The notes beneath the pieces were generated by a model that was not told where the DNA came from, did no database searches, and was given only the letters and a program-made list of their open reading frames with translations. DNA of 38,527 nucleotides from Rhodocyclaceae bacterium (lineage in GTDB: Bacteria; Pseudomonadota; Gammaproteobacteria; Burkholderiales; Rhodocyclaceae): assembly GCA_028714035.1 (NCBI GenBank), contig JAQTNA010000038.1, positions 1 through 38,527 on the forward strand, in the 5' to 3' direction. Each line of letters opens with the position of its first letter. The first letter of the stretch is position 1. Made by a program: the position numbers and the translations under genes. Positions 23,203 through 33,987 of the stretch are shown one piece after another.

Positions 23203-24852
23203 ATGTCCGAAGGTGCGAGCGTTGGCGGTGCCTACGCCTATCCCCTGCTCATCAAGCAGCTGCTGCACACCCCCCTGGCCAACGCACCGGACCAGCAAAT
23301 CCTTTACCGGGACATCAGCCGCTACAGCTACCGTACCCTCAGGGAAAGGATCGGCCGGCTGGCCGGCGCCCTGGCGCGGCTGGGGGTCGGGCACGGCCGG
23401 ACCGTGGCGGTGATGGACTGGGACAGCCACCGTTACCTGGAGTGCTTCTTCGCCGTGCCCATGATGGGCGCCGTGCTGCAAACGGTGAATGTGCGCCTCT
23501 CCCCCGAACAGGTGCTCTACACCCTGAACCATGCCCGGGCGGACGTGCTCCTGGTGAATGCCGAGTTCCTGCCCATTCTGGACATCATCCGGGAGCAACT
23601 GGAAACGGTGCGGCAGTTCATCCTCCTGACCGACGCCGGCCCGGCCGAGGGCAACGCCTTCGGCATTCCCTTCGCCGGGGAGTACGAACAGTTGCTGGCG
23701 GCGGCATCGCCCGAGCACGAATTCCCCGATTTCGACGAAAACACCCGGGCCACCACCTTCTACACCACCGGCACCACCGGCGCGCCCAAGGGCGTCTATT
23801 TCAGCCATCGGCAGTTGGTGCTGCACACCCTCTCCGTGGCCACGGCCCTGGGCACCGCCCCGGCCCACGGCCGCTTCGGCCGGGAGGACGTGTACATGCC
23901 CATCACGCCCATGTTCCACGTGCACGCCTGGGGCCTGCCCTATGTCGCGACGATGCTGGGGGTGAAGCAGGTCTATCCCGGCCGCTATGTTCCCGACACC
24001 CTGCTGCACCTGATCCAGGAGCATGGCGTCAGCTTCTCCCACTGCGTGCCCACCATCCTGCACATGCTCCTGGCCAGCCCCAAGGCGAAGGAAGTGGACC
24101 TGTCCCGCTGGAAGGTGGTCATCGGCGGCTCCGCCCTGCCCCGCGGCCTGGCCGAGACGGCCCTGGCGAAGGGCGTGGATATCTTCGGCGGCTACGGCCT
24201 GTCGGAGACCTGCCCGGTGCTGTCGCTCGCCCAGCTGGACCCCGGATTTTCCGACACCGATCCGGAGGCCGCGCTCGGCCGACGCATCAAGGCCGGGCGC
24301 GCCATTCCCCTGGTGGAACTGCGCACCGTCAGCGAACAATTCCAGGACCAGCCGAGGGACGGCAAGACCCAGGGCGAGGTGGTGGTGCGGGCCCCCTGGC
24401 TCACCCAGGGCTACCTGCACGATGACGAGGCGTCGGCCGAGCTGTGGGAACGTGGCTGGCTGCACACCCGGGACATCGGCCACGTGGACCCGGCGGGCTA
24501 TCTCCAGGTCACGGATCGCATCAAGGATGTCATCAAGGCCGGCGGCGAATGGATATCCTCCCTGGAACTGGAGAGCCTGATCACCGAACACCCGGCGGTG
24601 GCGGAAGTGGCCGTGATCGGCCAGAAGGACGAGAAGTGGGGCGAGAAGCCCCTGGCCCTGGTGGTCCTGAAGCCCGGGCAGAACGTGGAGGAAGGGGAAC
24701 TGCGGCGGGAACTCCGGGAACGGGTGCATCAACGGGTGGAAGCCGGCATTCTTCCCCGCTACGCCGTTTTGACCCAGTTCCGCTTCGTGCCGGCGCTGGC
24801 CAAGACCAGCGTCGGCAAGATGGACAAGAAGGCCATGCGGCAGGATATCTGA
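23203..24852 (+). CDS. Fatty-acid-CoA ligase, AMP-forming
   Basis: Activates a carboxylic acid, probably a medium- or long-chain fatty acid, to its CoA thioester through an acyl-adenylate. The 549-residue protein has the ATP-binding loop TTGTTGAPKG (188-197), the FGGYGLSETCP block, the hinge region DRIKDVIKAGGEWISSLELE, and the C-terminal catalytic Lys539 in TSVGKMDKK. The substrate cannot be fixed from sequence. AGGAG lies 7 bases before the ATG. The gene is divergent from petABC and converges with the Suv3-like helicase gene, with only 18 bases between stops. Confidence 0.9.
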   Translation: MSEGASVGGAYAYPLLIKQLLHTPLANAPDQQILYRDISRYSYRTLRERIGRLAGALARLGVGHGRTVAVMDWDSHRYLECFFAVPMMGAVLQTVNVRLSPEQVLYTLNHARADVLLVNAEFLPILDIIREQLETVRQFILLTDAGPAEGNAFGIPFAGEYEQLLAAASPEHEFPDFDENTRATTFYTTGTTGAPKGVYFSHRQLVLHTLSVATALGTAPAHGRFGREDVYMPITPMFHVHAWGLPYVATMLGVKQVYPGRYVPDTLLHLIQEHGVSFSHCVPTILHMLLASPKAKEVDLSRWKVVIGGSALPRGLAETALAKGVDIFGGYGLSETCPVLSLAQLDPGFSDTDPEAALGRRIKAGRAIPLVELRTVSEQFQDQPRDGKTQGEVVVRAPWLTQGYLHDDEASAELWERGWLHTRDIGHVDPAGYLQVTDRIKDVIKAGGEWISSLELESLITEHPAVAEVAVIGQKDEKWGEKPLALVVLKPGQNVEEGELRRELRERVHQRVEAGILPRYAVLTQFRFVPALAKTSVGKMDKKAMRQDI

Positions 24853-24870
24853 GACCCCGCCGGGAGCGGC

Positions 24871-26913
24871 TCAGCGCTTCCTGGTGCCCTGGCCGCGGGC
24901 CGGTTTGCCCCGGCCCTTCCCATCCTGGCGCTTCTTGTCCTGGCGGCGCGCCCGGTTCTGCTGGTTCAGCATCTCATCCACCTTCTCCGACATGCTACGG
25001 GCCAGGGCCACCGCCGTTTCCCCGTCCGGATAGAAGCCCGGCAGGCGGTAGCCCAGCCAGGCATAGGCGGAATAGGTCTTGCACGCGTCCTCCGCCGCCT
25101 GGAGCGGATAGCGGGCATCGCCCACCGGCTCTATCCTCAGGTGGGAGGACTTCTCCTTCGCCAGCGCCCTGGCCCAGGTCTGCCAGGCGAAATTCAGGGC
25201 GTGGATGCGGGTGGAGATGGGCACCAGGGACAGGGTGAAGCGGTGTTCCAGGGAGAGCGGCAGGGTGTCCAGCCAGCGGGCCCGCTCGATCTGCTCCGTG
25301 AGGTCGCCCGGCAGGAAGAAGTCGTCCGTCAGGTCAATGTTGCGGGAAAAGAGTTCCAGCAGGCGGGCCAGGCTGCGCTCCCCGGTGGCCGCGGCGATGC
25401 CCTTCAGGTGGGACAGGGAAGGCGTGACATAGAAACCCCGGCTGGGAAGGGACTCCGGCTGGGTCTTCATCAAGCGGGCGACGATGCGGTGGGTGTGGTC
25501 ATCGAAACCCGCCACCAGCCCCGCCTCGTGCAGGCCGAAGCGCCCCGCCCGCCCGGCGATCTGGTGGGTCAGCCAGGGCGGCAGGATGTCCTCGGAGATG
25601 CCATCGAACTTGCGGGCGGTGGAGAACACCACCCGCGCCACCGGCAGGTTTAGCCCCATGCCGATGGCGTCGGTGGCGACCACGATGTCGGCCTCCCCGT
25701 CCCGGAACCGCCGGGCCTGGGCGCGCCTCACCTCGGGCGAGAGGTTGCCGTAGATGGCCGCCACCCGGAATCCCGCCTGGGCGATCTGGGCCGCCCAGTT
25801 GAGCACCTCGCGCCGGGAGAAGGCGATGACGGCATCGCCCTTTTTCAGCTGGCCCACGCCGCCCACCGCCTTGGGCGCCATCTCCAGCGGCGACTTGCGT
25901 TTCAGGGTGACGATTTCCAGGGGCGTGCCCAGGCGCTCCGCCAGGGCCTCCACGGCGGGGCGGGCGGACAAGGCCCCGAGGAGATAAACCGTGGCGGCGG
26001 GCGCGCCGCAGACGGCGGCCGTCCAGGCGGAACCCCGTTCCAGGTCTTCCAGCATCTGGATCTCGTCTATCACCGCCACTTCCACGGCGCGGGAACTATC
26101 CAGCATCTCGATGGTGCTGGCGATGTGACTCGCGCCCTCGGTGATGCGGCGCTCCTCCCCCGTCACCAGGCTCACGGCCACCCCCCGCTCGGAGAGGCGC
26201 TCGTAATTCTCCAGGGCCAAAAGGCGCAGGGGTGCGAGATACACGCCGCTCGTCGCCTTGGCCAGGGCCTCCATGGCCTGGTGGGTCTTGCCGGAGTTGG
26301 TCGGCCCCAGGATGGCGATGAAGCGCCGGCGCATCATGAAGGCCGTCTCGAAGGATTCCGGATAGCGTGCCAGCTTCAGGGTGCCCCGGGCGGCCTCCGC
26401 CTGGCTGCTCTCGCGCCGGCTCTGGATGGCGTCTTCCAGCCGGTCCTCGACGATTTGATACCGCCGGGTCGCCAGCTCCTTGCCCGTGTCCAGGGCGCGC
26501 AGCAGGCCCGCTCCGTCCACGCCTTCCTTCGCCGCCCGATGCAGCACGGCCGCGGCGAAGTCCCGCACGCCGGCCTGGAATTCCGCCACCGACGCCCGGT
26601 TGAGCCTTTCCTTCACCAGTTCCAGGTGCCGCTCGGCCGTGAGCTTGCGCCACTTCTGCACCCTGGCCAGGACACCCTGGGCCGGCACCAGGCGGAAGGG
26701 CACGGCTACCCCGGCGCACTCCACCCGGCCCGCCACCTCGATGGCGACCGCCCCCTCGTTGTGCACCAGGCGCGCGTTGAATTCCTGCAACCAGGCGTGC
26801 AGTTCCTGCGCCACGTCCAGCAGCGCGTCGTCCGCCTCCGGGTCGGCCCTGGCCGGCACGGCCTCGGGGTCGCTGGAAAACGGCTGGTCCGGATCAGTCA
26901 TGGGTTTCTGCAT
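24871..26913 (-). CDS. Suv3-like DExH RNA helicase
   Basis: 680-residue ATP-dependent helicase of the SUV3 group, best known from the mitochondrial degradosome. Walker A is GPTNSGKT (203-210), motif II is DEIQ (283-286), and the C-terminal motifs include [14 protein letters not shown] and [10 protein letters not shown] (451-460). [18 protein letters not shown] is a hallmark of the group. The N-terminal 190 residues are helical and the C-terminus is a basic Lys/Arg/Gly tail likely to bind RNA. ATG at 26913 or 26901; neither has a strong ribosome site. It is divergent from tex. The RNA substrate and any RNase partner are unknown. Confidence 0.87.
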   Translation of the reverse strand: MQKPMTDPDQPFSSDPEAVPARADPEADDALLDVAQELHAWLQEFNARLVHNEGAVAIEVAGRVECAGVAVPFRLVPAQGVLARVQKWRKLTAERHLELVKERLNRASVAEFQAGVRDFAAAVLHRAAKEGVDGAGLLRALDTGKELATRRYQIVEDRLEDAIQSRRESSQAEAARGTLKLARYPESFETAFMMRRRFIAILGPTNSGKTHQAMEALAKATSGVYLAPLRLLALENYERLSERGVAVSLVTGEERRITEGASHIASTIEMLDSSRAVEVAVIDEIQMLEDLERGSAWTAAVCGAPAATVYLLGALSARPAVEALAERLGTPLEIVTLKRKSPLEMAPKAVGGVGQLKKGDAVIAFSRREVLNWAAQIAQAGFRVAAIYGNLSPEVRRAQARRFRDGEADIVVATDAIGMGLNLPVARVVFSTARKFDGISEDILPPWLTHQIAGRAGRFGLHEAGLVAGFDDHTHRIVARLMKTQPESLPSRGFYVTPSLSHLKGIAAATGERSLARLLELFSRNIDLTDDFFLPGDLTEQIERARWLDTLPLSLEHRFTLSLVPISTRIHALNFAWQTWARALAKEKSSHLRIEPVGDARYPLQAAEDACKTYSAYAWLGYRLPGFYPDGETAVALARSMSEKVDEMLNQQNRARRQDKKRQDGKGRGKPARGQGTRKR

Positions 26914-27045
26914 AGGGGCGGGATGCTAGCAGATCAAAGGCGGTTCCGTGACGACGGCCCCGGCAATTGCCCGGATGCCGGCCCGGGCTTGTCTCCCCGC
27001 CCGCTCGCCGGTAAAGTGCGCGCGCTCCTAAAACCGGTCTCCCCC

Positions 27046-29367
27046 ATGCTGCCGCCCATCGAACACCGCATCGCCGCCGAACTCGGCGTCCGCCCGCAAC
27101 AGATCTTCGCCGCCGTCCAGTTGCTGGACGAAGGAGCCACCGTGCCCTTCATCGCCCGCTACCGCAAGGAAGTCACGGGCGAACTGGACGACATCCAGCT
27201 GCGCGCCCTGGAAGAGCGCCTCGCCTACCTGCGGGAACTGGAGGAGCGCCGCGGCGCGGTGCTGGAGAGCATCGCCGAACAGGGCAAGCTCACGCCCGAG
27301 CTGCGCGCCGAGATCGAGGCCGCCCAGACCAAGCAGCGCCTGGAAGACCTGTACCTGCCCTACAAGAAGAAGCGCCGCACCAAGGCCCAGATCGCCCGGG
27401 AGGCGGGTCTTGAGCCGCTGGCCGACGCGCTCTTCCATGACCCGACGCTCGCGCCCGAGGCCGAGGCGGAGAAGTACCTGCATGTCGCCCCGGAGCCGCC
27501 CGAGCTGTACGTGCCCGACGTGAAGGCCGCGCTGGACGGGGCGCGCCAGATCCTGATGGAACGCTTCGCCGAGGATGCGGCGCTTCTGGAGAAGCTGCGC
27601 ACTCACCTCCGGGACCAGGCGCTGCTGGTCTCCCGGGTGGTCCAGGACAAGGAGAAGGCGAGCGATCCCGAGACGACCAAGTTCCGCGACTGGTTCGACT
27701 TCCACGAAGCCATCCGGGACATCCCTTCGCACCGGGCACTGGCGCTGTTGCGCGGTCGCAACGAGGACGTGCTGCGCCTCTCGCTCAAGACCCCGGCCGA
27801 ACTGGAAGACCCGCCGCGCGCCTCGCCCTGCGAGGCCATGGTGGCGCTGCACTTCGGCATCGAAAACCGGGGCCGCGCCGCGGATCGCTGGCTGGTGGAG
27901 AGCGCGCGCTGGGCCTGGACGGTCAAGCTCGCCCTGCACCTGGAGCTGGAACTCATGAACGAGTTGCGGGAGCGCTCCGAGGAGGAGGCGATCCGGGTGT
28001 TCGCCCGCAACCTGCACGACCTGCTGCTCGCGGCGCCGGCCGGCCCGAGGGTGACCATCGGCCTGGATCCCGGCCTGCGCACCGGGGTCAAGGTCGCCGT
28101 GGTGGACCGGACCGGCAAGCTGGTGGACACCGCCACCATCTATCCCCACGAGCCGCGCCGGGACTGGGAAGGCTCGCTCGCCGCGATCCGGCATCTGGCC
28201 CAGAAACACGGCGCGGCACTGATCGCCATCGGCAACGGCACCGCCAGCCGGGAGACCGACCGGCTGGCCGGGGAGTTGATCCAGCGCCACCCGGAACTGA
28301 AGCTGGCGAAGATCGTCGTCTCGGAGGCCGGCGCCTCCGTCTATTCCGCCTCGGAACTGGCGTCCCGGGAATTCCCGGACATTGACGTGTCCCTGCGCGG
28401 CGCCGTGTCCATCGCGCGCCGCCTGCAAGACCCGCTGGCCGAACTGGTGAAGATAGACCCCAAGAGCATAGGCGTGGGCCAGTACCAGCACGACGTGAAC
28501 CAGTTCAAGCTGGCCCGGTCGCTGGACGCGGTGGTGGAGGACTGCGTGAACTCCGTGGGCGTGGACGTGAATACCGCCTCGGTGCCGCTGCTCACGCGCA
28601 TCTCCGGGCTCAACGCCACCCTGGCCGGCAACATCGTCGCGCACCGGGACCAGCACGGCGCCTACGCCAGACGCGCGGCCTTGAAGGAGGTGGCGCGCCT
28701 GGGTGCCAAGACCTTCGAGCTGGCCGCGGGCTTCCTGAGGGTAAACGGCGGCGACAATCCGCTCGATGCCTCCGCCGTACACCCGGAGTCCTACCCGGTG
28801 GTGGAGCGCATCCTGGCCGACATCGGCAAGGGCGTGCGCGAGCTGGTGGGCGACACCCGGCTCCTGCGCGGCCTCCGGGCCGAGAAATACACGGACCAGA
28901 ATTTCGGCCTGCCCACGGTGCAGGACATCCTCCGGGAACTGGAAAAGCCCGGCCGCGACCCGCGCCCGGAATTCAAGACCGCCTCTTTCCGGGAAGGGAT
29001 CGAGAACCTCAAGGATCTGGAACCCGGCATGCAGCTCGAAGGCGTGGTGACCAACGTCACCAACTTCGGCGCCTTCGTGGACATCGGCGTACACCAGGAC
29101 GGCCTGGTCCATGTCTCGGCCCTGGCCAACCGGTTCGTCAAGGATCCGCACAGCGTGGTCAAGGCGGGCGACGTGGTGAGGGTGAAGGTGCTGGAAGTGG
29201 ATGTGGCGCGCAAGCGCATCGCCCTGAGCATGCGCCTGACGGACGAGACCCCGCCCAAACGGGAAACCGCCCCGCCCGCCCCGCGCCGCGGCACCCCGCA
29301 CCCCCGGCGCGAATCGCCGCCCGCGGGCGGCGCCATGGCGGCGGCTTTCGCCAAGCTGAAGCGCTAG
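27046..29367 (+). CDS. tex: Tex, S1-domain RNA-binding transcription accessory protein
   Basis: Nucleic-acid-binding protein of 773 residues, related to eukaryotic Spt6. ATG at 27046 ([19 protein letters not shown]). The N-terminal helical Tex domain contains [13 protein letters not shown]. The YqgF-like RNase H fold begins near residue 338 with GLDPGLRTG (Asp341). Helix-hairpin-helix repeats follow ([20 protein letters not shown]), and an S1 domain spans about 660-730 ([20 protein letters not shown]). A basic Pro/Arg tail ends the protein. The frame is open far upstream, but that region is antisense to the helicase gene and is not coding here. Its stop codon shares a CTAG with that of the convergent kinase gene. 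Confidence 0.95.
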   Translation: MLPPIEHRIAAELGVRPQQIFAAVQLLDEGATVPFIARYRKEVTGELDDIQLRALEERLAYLRELEERRGAVLESIAEQGKLTPELRAEIEAAQTKQRLEDLYLPYKKKRRTKAQIAREAGLEPLADALFHDPTLAPEAEAEKYLHVAPEPPELYVPDVKAALDGARQILMERFAEDAALLEKLRTHLRDQALLVSRVVQDKEKASDPETTKFRDWFDFHEAIRDIPSHRALALLRGRNEDVLRLSLKTPAELEDPPRASPCEAMVALHFGIENRGRAADRWLVESARWAWTVKLALHLELELMNELRERSEEEAIRVFARNLHDLLLAAPAGPRVTIGLDPGLRTGVKVAVVDRTGKLVDTATIYPHEPRRDWEGSLAAIRHLAQKHGAALIAIGNGTASRETDRLAGELIQRHPELKLAKIVVSEAGASVYSASELASREFPDIDVSLRGAVSIARRLQDPLAELVKIDPKSIGVGQYQHDVNQFKLARSLDAVVEDCVNSVGVDVNTASVPLLTRISGLNATLAGNIVAHRDQHGAYARRAALKEVARLGAKTFELAAGFLRVNGGDNPLDASAVHPESYPVVERILADIGKGVRELVGDTRLLRGLRAEKYTDQNFGLPTVQDILRELEKPGRDPRPEFKTASFREGIENLKDLEPGMQLEGVVTNVTNFGAFVDIGVHQDGLVHVSALANRFVKDPHSVVKAGDVVRVKVLEVDVARKRIALSMRLTDETPPKRETAPPAPRRGTPHPRRESPPAGGAMAAAFAKLKR

Positions 29368-30938
29368 GACGCGAAGGGCAGGGTGAAGAAGAAACGGGCT
29401 CCCTGCCCCGAATCCAGGTCCAGCCAAAGCCGGCCGCCGTGGGCCTCGATCAGCGCGCGGCTGATGGCCAGGCCCAGCCCCATGCCCCTGGGCTTGGTGG
29501 TGAAGAAGGGTTCGAAGACACGCCGGGCAGTCTCCGGGTCGAGGCCCGGCCCGCTGTCCTGAACCATCACCTGCGCCATGTCTTCCACCTGCCGGCTCTG
29601 CACCGTGACGACGGATACCGGTGACCCGGCGGCGACCATGGCGTCCACACCATTGCGCAGCAGATTGACCAGAACCTTCTCCACCTGGACACGATTCGCC
29701 AGCACTGGCGGCAGATCGCCCGCCAGCTCCACCACCTGCCGGAATTCGCCGGAACCGCTACCGGCGGCGGAGGCCAGCGCCTGCCGCAGCACCACATTGA
29801 GGTCCACCGGCTCGGATACCACGTCTCCCTTGTGCAGGAAGTCGAGCAGTTCGTGCAGAGTCCGACCGGCGCGATGCGCCTGTTCCACCGCGCCCCGCAG
29901 GGCATGCGCCAGTTTCTCCGGGCTCTTCGTGCCGCCGGCCAGCATGCTCAGGGCCGCCTCGCTGTAGGCCGAGACCGAAACCAGGGGCTGATTCAGTTCA
30001 TGGGCAATGGCCGCGGCCGTCTGGGCCGCGACGTGCCGATGACCGAGCAACTCCATTTCGGCCCGCCGTGCCTCCAATTCCATTTCCAGCCGTTTGCGCT
30101 CGGTGATGTCGGTGGCGATGCCGCAGACCGCGTAGGCCTGGCCGTGATCCCCGTAGAGGGGAAACTTGAGCGAAAGATAGGTGTGCGGACCGTCATCGTG
30201 CGGCACGACCTCCTCGTATTCCCGCGCCGCGCCGACCGCGAGCACCTCCCTGTCCGCCGCGCGCATGGCCTCGGCCGCCTCGGGCGGAAACAAGTCGAGA
30301 TCGGTCCGTCCCCGCATCTCCTCGTTGCTGACATGGAACAGCTCGGAATAACGCCGGTTGATGGACAGATAGCGGCCTTCCAGATCCTTGACGAAGACCA
30401 CCGCCGTCGTGTGGTCTACGAGGGCTTGCAGAAGACTCCGGTTCCTGCCCAGTTCGGCCGTACGCTCTTCCACCAGTCTTTCCAGGTCATGACGGTATTG
30501 CTCCAGTTCCGCCGCATTGCGCCGGATCTCGGTGACGTCGCGCAGTTCGCCCAGCACCTTGCCGCTGGGCAGCAGCACGCTGTAGATCTCCACGTTGATG
30601 CGGGCGCCATCCTTGCGCACCAAGCTCCAGTCCTGAAGCAGGCGATCACCGGCGAGGACGCGCCGGAATTCCGCCAACCCACGGGCCTGATCGTCCGCCG
30701 GAAGGGTGTCCGACACGCTCATCAGGGACAACTCTTCCGCGTCATAGCCCAGCAGGGCCTCCGCCTGCCGGTTGGCGAAGGAAAAGCGGCCGTCCGGCTC
30801 CACGATCAGGAAGGCGTTGCGCGAATGGTTGAGGGCCGTGCGCAGGGCGTCGTTCTGCCCCTTCAGTTCGGCTGCGTATGCCGGGAGTTCGCGTTCCTCG
30901 GCCATCGCGGGGGAGTCGGTGCCAGGGGAAAAATCCAT
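29364..30938 (-). CDS. PAS-domain sensor histidine kinase, soluble
   Basis: Cytoplasmic kinase of about 524 residues from the ATG at 30938; the frame runs upstream to 30998, but that would overlap the preceding gene. It has two PAS domains (about 35-140 and 170-285) separated by a coiled coil. The phospho-acceptor His313 sits in [17 protein letters not shown], an NtrB/FixL-type box, and the ATPase domain has [16 protein letters not shown] and GMGLGLAI. There are no membrane segments and no haem-ligand signature I can identify in the PAS domains, so the signal is unknown. No response regulator is nearby. It ends tail to tail with tex, the two stop codons sharing one CTAG. Confidence 0.9.
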   Translation of the reverse strand: MDFSPGTDSPAMAEERELPAYAAELKGQNDALRTALNHSRNAFLIVEPDGRFSFANRQAEALLGYDAEELSLMSVSDTLPADDQARGLAEFRRVLAGDRLLQDWSLVRKDGARINVEIYSVLLPSGKVLGELRDVTEIRRNAAELEQYRHDLERLVEERTAELGRNRSLLQALVDHTTAVVFVKDLEGRYLSINRRYSELFHVSNEEMRGRTDLDLFPPEAAEAMRAADREVLAVGAAREYEEVVPHDDGPHTYLSLKFPLYGDHGQAYAVCGIATDITERKRLEMELEARRAEMELLGHRHVAAQTAAAIAHELNQPLVSVSAYSEAALSMLAGGTKSPEKLAHALRGAVEQAHRAGRTLHELLDFLHKGDVVSEPVDLNVVLRQALASAAGSGSGEFRQVVELAGDLPPVLANRVQVEKVLVNLLRNGVDAMVAAGSPVSVVTVQSRQVEDMAQVMVQDSGPGLDPETARRVFEPFFTTKPRGMGLGLAISRALIEAHGGRLWLDLDSGQGARFFFTLPFAS

Positions 30939-30954
30939 ATTCGCCGCCGACCGT

Positions 30955-31185
30955 TCAGGCCGGCATTCCCAGCAGGCGGCTGGTGAGTTTGCGCGCAACC
31001 GGCGCCAGGAAATAGATCACCGGCACGCCCACCGGATAGGCGACGAGGAAGGCTCGCCCCCAACGGGCAAAGAACTCCGGCCCGAAGCCCATGTTCACGA
31101 CCGTAATCACGAAGGTCATGAGGGAGATCATCATGAGGCCCATGACGAAGGAAAACACGAGATGGAATTTCTTTTGCGGGCTCAT
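30955..31185 (-). CDS. DUF2798 small membrane protein
   Basis: 76 residues with two membrane segments (about 8-31 and 44-63). MSPQKKFHLVFSFVMGLMMI and VAYPVGVPVIYFLAPVARKL match the DUF2798 family; function unknown. It lies between the stomatin-like gene and the kinase gene on the same strand, with gaps of 21 and 16 bases, so the three could be one transcript. Confidence 0.8.
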   Translation of the reverse strand: MSPQKKFHLVFSFVMGLMMISLMTFVITVVNMGFGPEFFARWGRAFLVAYPVGVPVIYFLAPVARKLTSRLLGMPA

Positions 31186-31206
31186 CAGGACTGATCTTCC
31201 CGGACA

Positions 31207-32064
31207 CTATGCCTTGAACCGGCCCATGATGCCGCGCACGGCTTCCTGGAGGTCGGCGGGCAGCACCACCAGCTTGGCGTTCTCGGACTGGGACAACTTG
31301 CCCAGGGCGGCGATGTATTTTTCGCCCAGGAGATAGAGCATGGGCGTGTCGTTCGTCCCCAGGGCGGCGGACAAGCGGGCGATGGCCTGGGAGGAGGAAT
31401 CGGCCAGGGTCACCTGGGCTTCCGCGTCGCGCCGGGCGGACTCCAGCCGCCCCTCCGCCTGGAGGATCACCGACTGTTTCTCGCCTTCGGCCTTGGTCAC
31501 CATGGCCTTCCTCTCCCGCTCGGCGGAGGCCTGCAACTCCATGGCCCGCTGCATGGACTGGGAGGGCCTGATGTCCTGGATTTCCACCGACTTCACCGTG
31601 AGACCCCAGTCAATGGCCTCGTCGGCGATGCTCTCCTTCAGGCGCACCTTGATCTTGTCCCGGCCGGAGAGCGCCTGGTCCAGGTCCATCTCGCCGATGA
31701 TGGAACGCAGGGTGGTCATGATCATGTTGCGGATGGCCTCCGAGAAGTCGGTCACGCCATACACCGCCTTGATCGGGTCCGTCACCTTGATGAAGGCGAT
31801 GGCGTTGGTCAGGATCACCGCGTTGTCCCGGGTGATGATCTCCTGCTCCTGCACGTCCAGGATGATGTCCTTGGTCACCAGCTTGTAGGCCACCCGGTCC
31901 AGGTAGGGGATGATGATCCTGAGGCCCGGCAGCAGGGTGCCGAAATACTTGCCCACCCGCTCCACGATCCACTCCTCGCCCTGGGGCACGATGCGTACCC
32001 CCTTGGCCAGGGTGATGACCACGAAGGCCAGGAAGGCGAGGACGACGATGAATTCGGGGCTCAT
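31207..32064 (-). CDS. SPFH/band-7 stomatin-like protein
   Basis: Membrane-anchored scaffold of 285 residues that likely oligomerises in membrane microdomains (QmcA type). ATG at 32064 with AGGAG 5 bases upstream; an ATG at 32082 would add six residues. One N-terminal membrane segment (EFIVVLAFLAFVVITLAKG) is followed by the SPFH domain (GVRIVPQGEEWIVERVGKYF, VYGVTDFSEAIRNM) and a coiled coil rich in Ala/Glu/Arg. Family members usually sit beside an NfeD gene. Here the NfeD gene lies 1.9 kb upstream on the same strand, with two opposite-strand genes between. Confidence 0.93.
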   Translation of the reverse strand: MSPEFIVVLAFLAFVVITLAKGVRIVPQGEEWIVERVGKYFGTLLPGLRIIIPYLDRVAYKLVTKDIILDVQEQEIITRDNAVILTNAIAFIKVTDPIKAVYGVTDFSEAIRNMIMTTLRSIIGEMDLDQALSGRDKIKVRLKESIADEAIDWGLTVKSVEIQDIRPSQSMQRAMELQASAERERKAMVTKAEGEKQSVILQAEGRLESARRDAEAQVTLADSSSQAIARLSAALGTNDTPMLYLLGEKYIAALGKLSQSENAKLVVLPADLQEAVRGIMGRFKA

Positions 32065-32223
32065 GGCGACTCCTGTAGGCATTTCGTTGAGGGTGCTCGG
32101 GTGCGCATGGCGGGCAGATCGGAGCAAGCAGCACTTTAACGCAAAATGGCCGAGGCACGAGACATGACAGCCGCGCCGGTTTTCCCTACACTTGAGGTAC
32201 GCGAAGCATTACTGGGGGGCATC

Positions 32224-32814
32224 ATGGGCTACGCACTGCGCGATGAACGGCACTACACCTATGGCGACTACCGGCACTGGCCGGAAGACCTGCGCTATGA
32301 GTTGATAGACGGCATCGCCTTCCTCATGGCACCCGCGCCTTCCCTGGACCACCAGACCCTCGCCGGTGAGGTGTTTCATCAGGTCCGGACGGCTCTGAGG
32401 GACAGCCCCTGCCGGGTGCTGATGGCGCCGGTGGATGTGCTGCTGGGCCAGGCGGATTGCGCCGACGACGAATTGGATACGGTGCTGCAACCGGACCTGC
32501 TGGTGGTGTGTGATCCCGGCAAGCTCACACCCCGGGGTGTGCGCGGCGCGCCGGACTGGGTGCTGGAAGTCATCTCGCCCTCCTCCGCCAGCCATGACCA
32601 GACGGTGAAGCTGGCCGCCTATGAGCGGGCGGGCATCAGGGAATACTGGCTGGCTCACCCAGTGGACCGGGTGCTCACCATCTATCGCCATGACGGCCAG
32701 GCCTATGGACGGCCCACGATCCAGGAGCTCTCCGGCGAGACCCCGGTGGGTGTGCTGCCGGGGGTGATCGTGCGCTGGGAGCCGGTGACTTCCCGCTTCC
32801 TGCCCCAGAGTTGA
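32224..32814 (+). CDS. Uma2 family (DUF820) putative endonuclease
   Basis: PD-(D/E)XK-fold protein of unknown role. From the ATG at 32224, preceded by GGGGGG, it is 196 residues; in-frame starts at 32146 and 32164 are possible. Recognisable blocks are RYELIDG, LQPDLLVVCDP (metal Asp) and APDWVLEVISPSS (Glu of the catalytic motif), followed by KLAAYERAGIREYWLAHP. The family is abundant in cyanobacteria and scattered elsewhere. Its stop codon overlaps the presumed TTG start of the aminotransferase gene, so the two are probably co-transcribed. Confidence 0.83.
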   Translation: MGYALRDERHYTYGDYRHWPEDLRYELIDGIAFLMAPAPSLDHQTLAGEVFHQVRTALRDSPCRVLMAPVDVLLGQADCADDELDTVLQPDLLVVCDPGKLTPRGVRGAPDWVLEVISPSSASHDQTVKLAAYERAGIREYWLAHPVDRVLTIYRHDGQAYGRPTIQELSGETPVGVLPGVIVRWEPVTSRFLPQS

Positions 32815-33986
32815 GCGCGACCTTCGCCGTGCCCCATTTCCCTGCCGCCATAACATCCCGCCTGCCCGGCGTCGGCACCACCATCTTCACGGTCATGTCG
32901 CAGTTGGCCCAGGAATGCGGGGCCATCAACCTGTCCCAGGGCTTCCCGGACTTCACGGCGCCGCCGGAACTCTTCGACATCGTGGCCCGGCACATGCGCG
33001 CCGGCCACAACCAGTACGCGCCCATGGCCGGCGCCCTGCCTCTACGGGAAGCCGTAGCCGCCAAGGTGGAGGCGCTCTACGGCGCAAGCTTTGATGTGGA
33101 GACCGAGATCACCGTCACGGCCGGCGCGACGGAGGCCATCTTCTGCGCCGTGGCGGCCCTGGTGCGACCGGGTGATGAGGTGATCGTCTTCGAGCCCGTC
33201 TACGACTCCTACGTGCCGGCCATCGAGTTGAACGGCGGCCGAGCCGTCTACGCCCGGCTCAAGGCACCGAACTTCCGACCCGACTGGAACGAGGTACGTA
33301 CGCTGATCACACCGCGCACCCGCATGATCCTCATCAATTCGCCCCACAACCCATCCGGCTCCGTGTGGACGGCGGCGGACATGGGAGAATTGGAGGCGCT
33401 CACCCGGAACACGGATATCGTCATCCTGTCGGATGAGGTGTATGAGCACATGGTCTTCGATGGTGCCCGGCACGAGAGCGTGGCACGCTACCCGCGCCTC
33501 GCGGAACGCAGCTTCGTCGTCAGTTCCTTCGGCAAGACCTACCACGTCACCGGCTGGAAGGTGGCCTACTGCCTGGCGCCGAAGGAACTTATGGCGGAAT
33601 TCAGGAAGACCCACCAGTTCGTGGTGTTCTGCGTGAACACGCCGGTGCAACTGGCGCTCGCGGAATGGATGGAGGATGCCTCGCGCCACCTGGGTCTGGC
33701 CGATTTCTACCAAGGGAAACGGGACTTCTTCCGGCAACAACTGGAAGGCTCCCGCTTCGAGCTCCTGCCCTGCGCCGGCACCTATTTCCAGTCGGTGCGC
33801 TATTCCGGCATTTCAGATGAACCGGACACCGCCTTCGCCCGGCGCCTGACCCGCGAGCACGGTGTGGCCGCCATTCCCTTCTCCGCCTTCCATCACGACG
33901 GCCAGGACGACAGGATCGTGCGCTTCTGCTTCGCCAAGGGCGAGGACACGCTGGAGAAGGCCGGGGAAAGATTGCGCCGGGTATAG
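32811..33986 (+). CDS. PLP-dependent aminotransferase, class I/II (YbdL-like)
   Basis: 391-residue fold-type I aminotransferase, probably acting on methionine, glutamine or an aromatic amino acid like E. coli YbdL. GTTIFTVMSQLAQECGAINL and LSQGFPDF mark this subgroup. The cofactor Lys242 is in SSFGKTYHVTGWKVAY, and NSPHNPSG and SDEVYEHM are conserved. No ATG fits: the start is taken as the TTG at 32811, overlapping the Uma2 stop as TTGA, and a GTG at 32829 is the alternative. Its stop is one base from the end of the convergent NfeD gene. Confidence 0.88.
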   Translation: MSATFAVPHFPAAITSRLPGVGTTIFTVMSQLAQECGAINLSQGFPDFTAPPELFDIVARHMRAGHNQYAPMAGALPLREAVAAKVEALYGASFDVETEITVTAGATEAIFCAVAALVRPGDEVIVFEPVYDSYVPAIELNGGRAVYARLKAPNFRPDWNEVRTLITPRTRMILINSPHNPSGSVWTAADMGELEALTRNTDIVILSDEVYEHMVFDGARHESVARYPRLAERSFVVSSFGKTYHVTGWKVAYCLAPKELMAEFRKTHQFVVFCVNTPVQLALAEWMEDASRHLGLADFYQGKRDFFRQQLEGSRFELLPCAGTYFQSVRYSGISDEPDTAFARRLTREHGVAAIPFSAFHHDGQDDRIVRFCFAKGEDTLEKAGERLRRV

Positions 33987-33987
33987 G

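Noticed and set aside
26125-27045. Long N-terminal extension of the tex frame
   Set aside because: It is antisense to the Suv3-like helicase gene, and the canonical Tex N-terminus begins at 27046.
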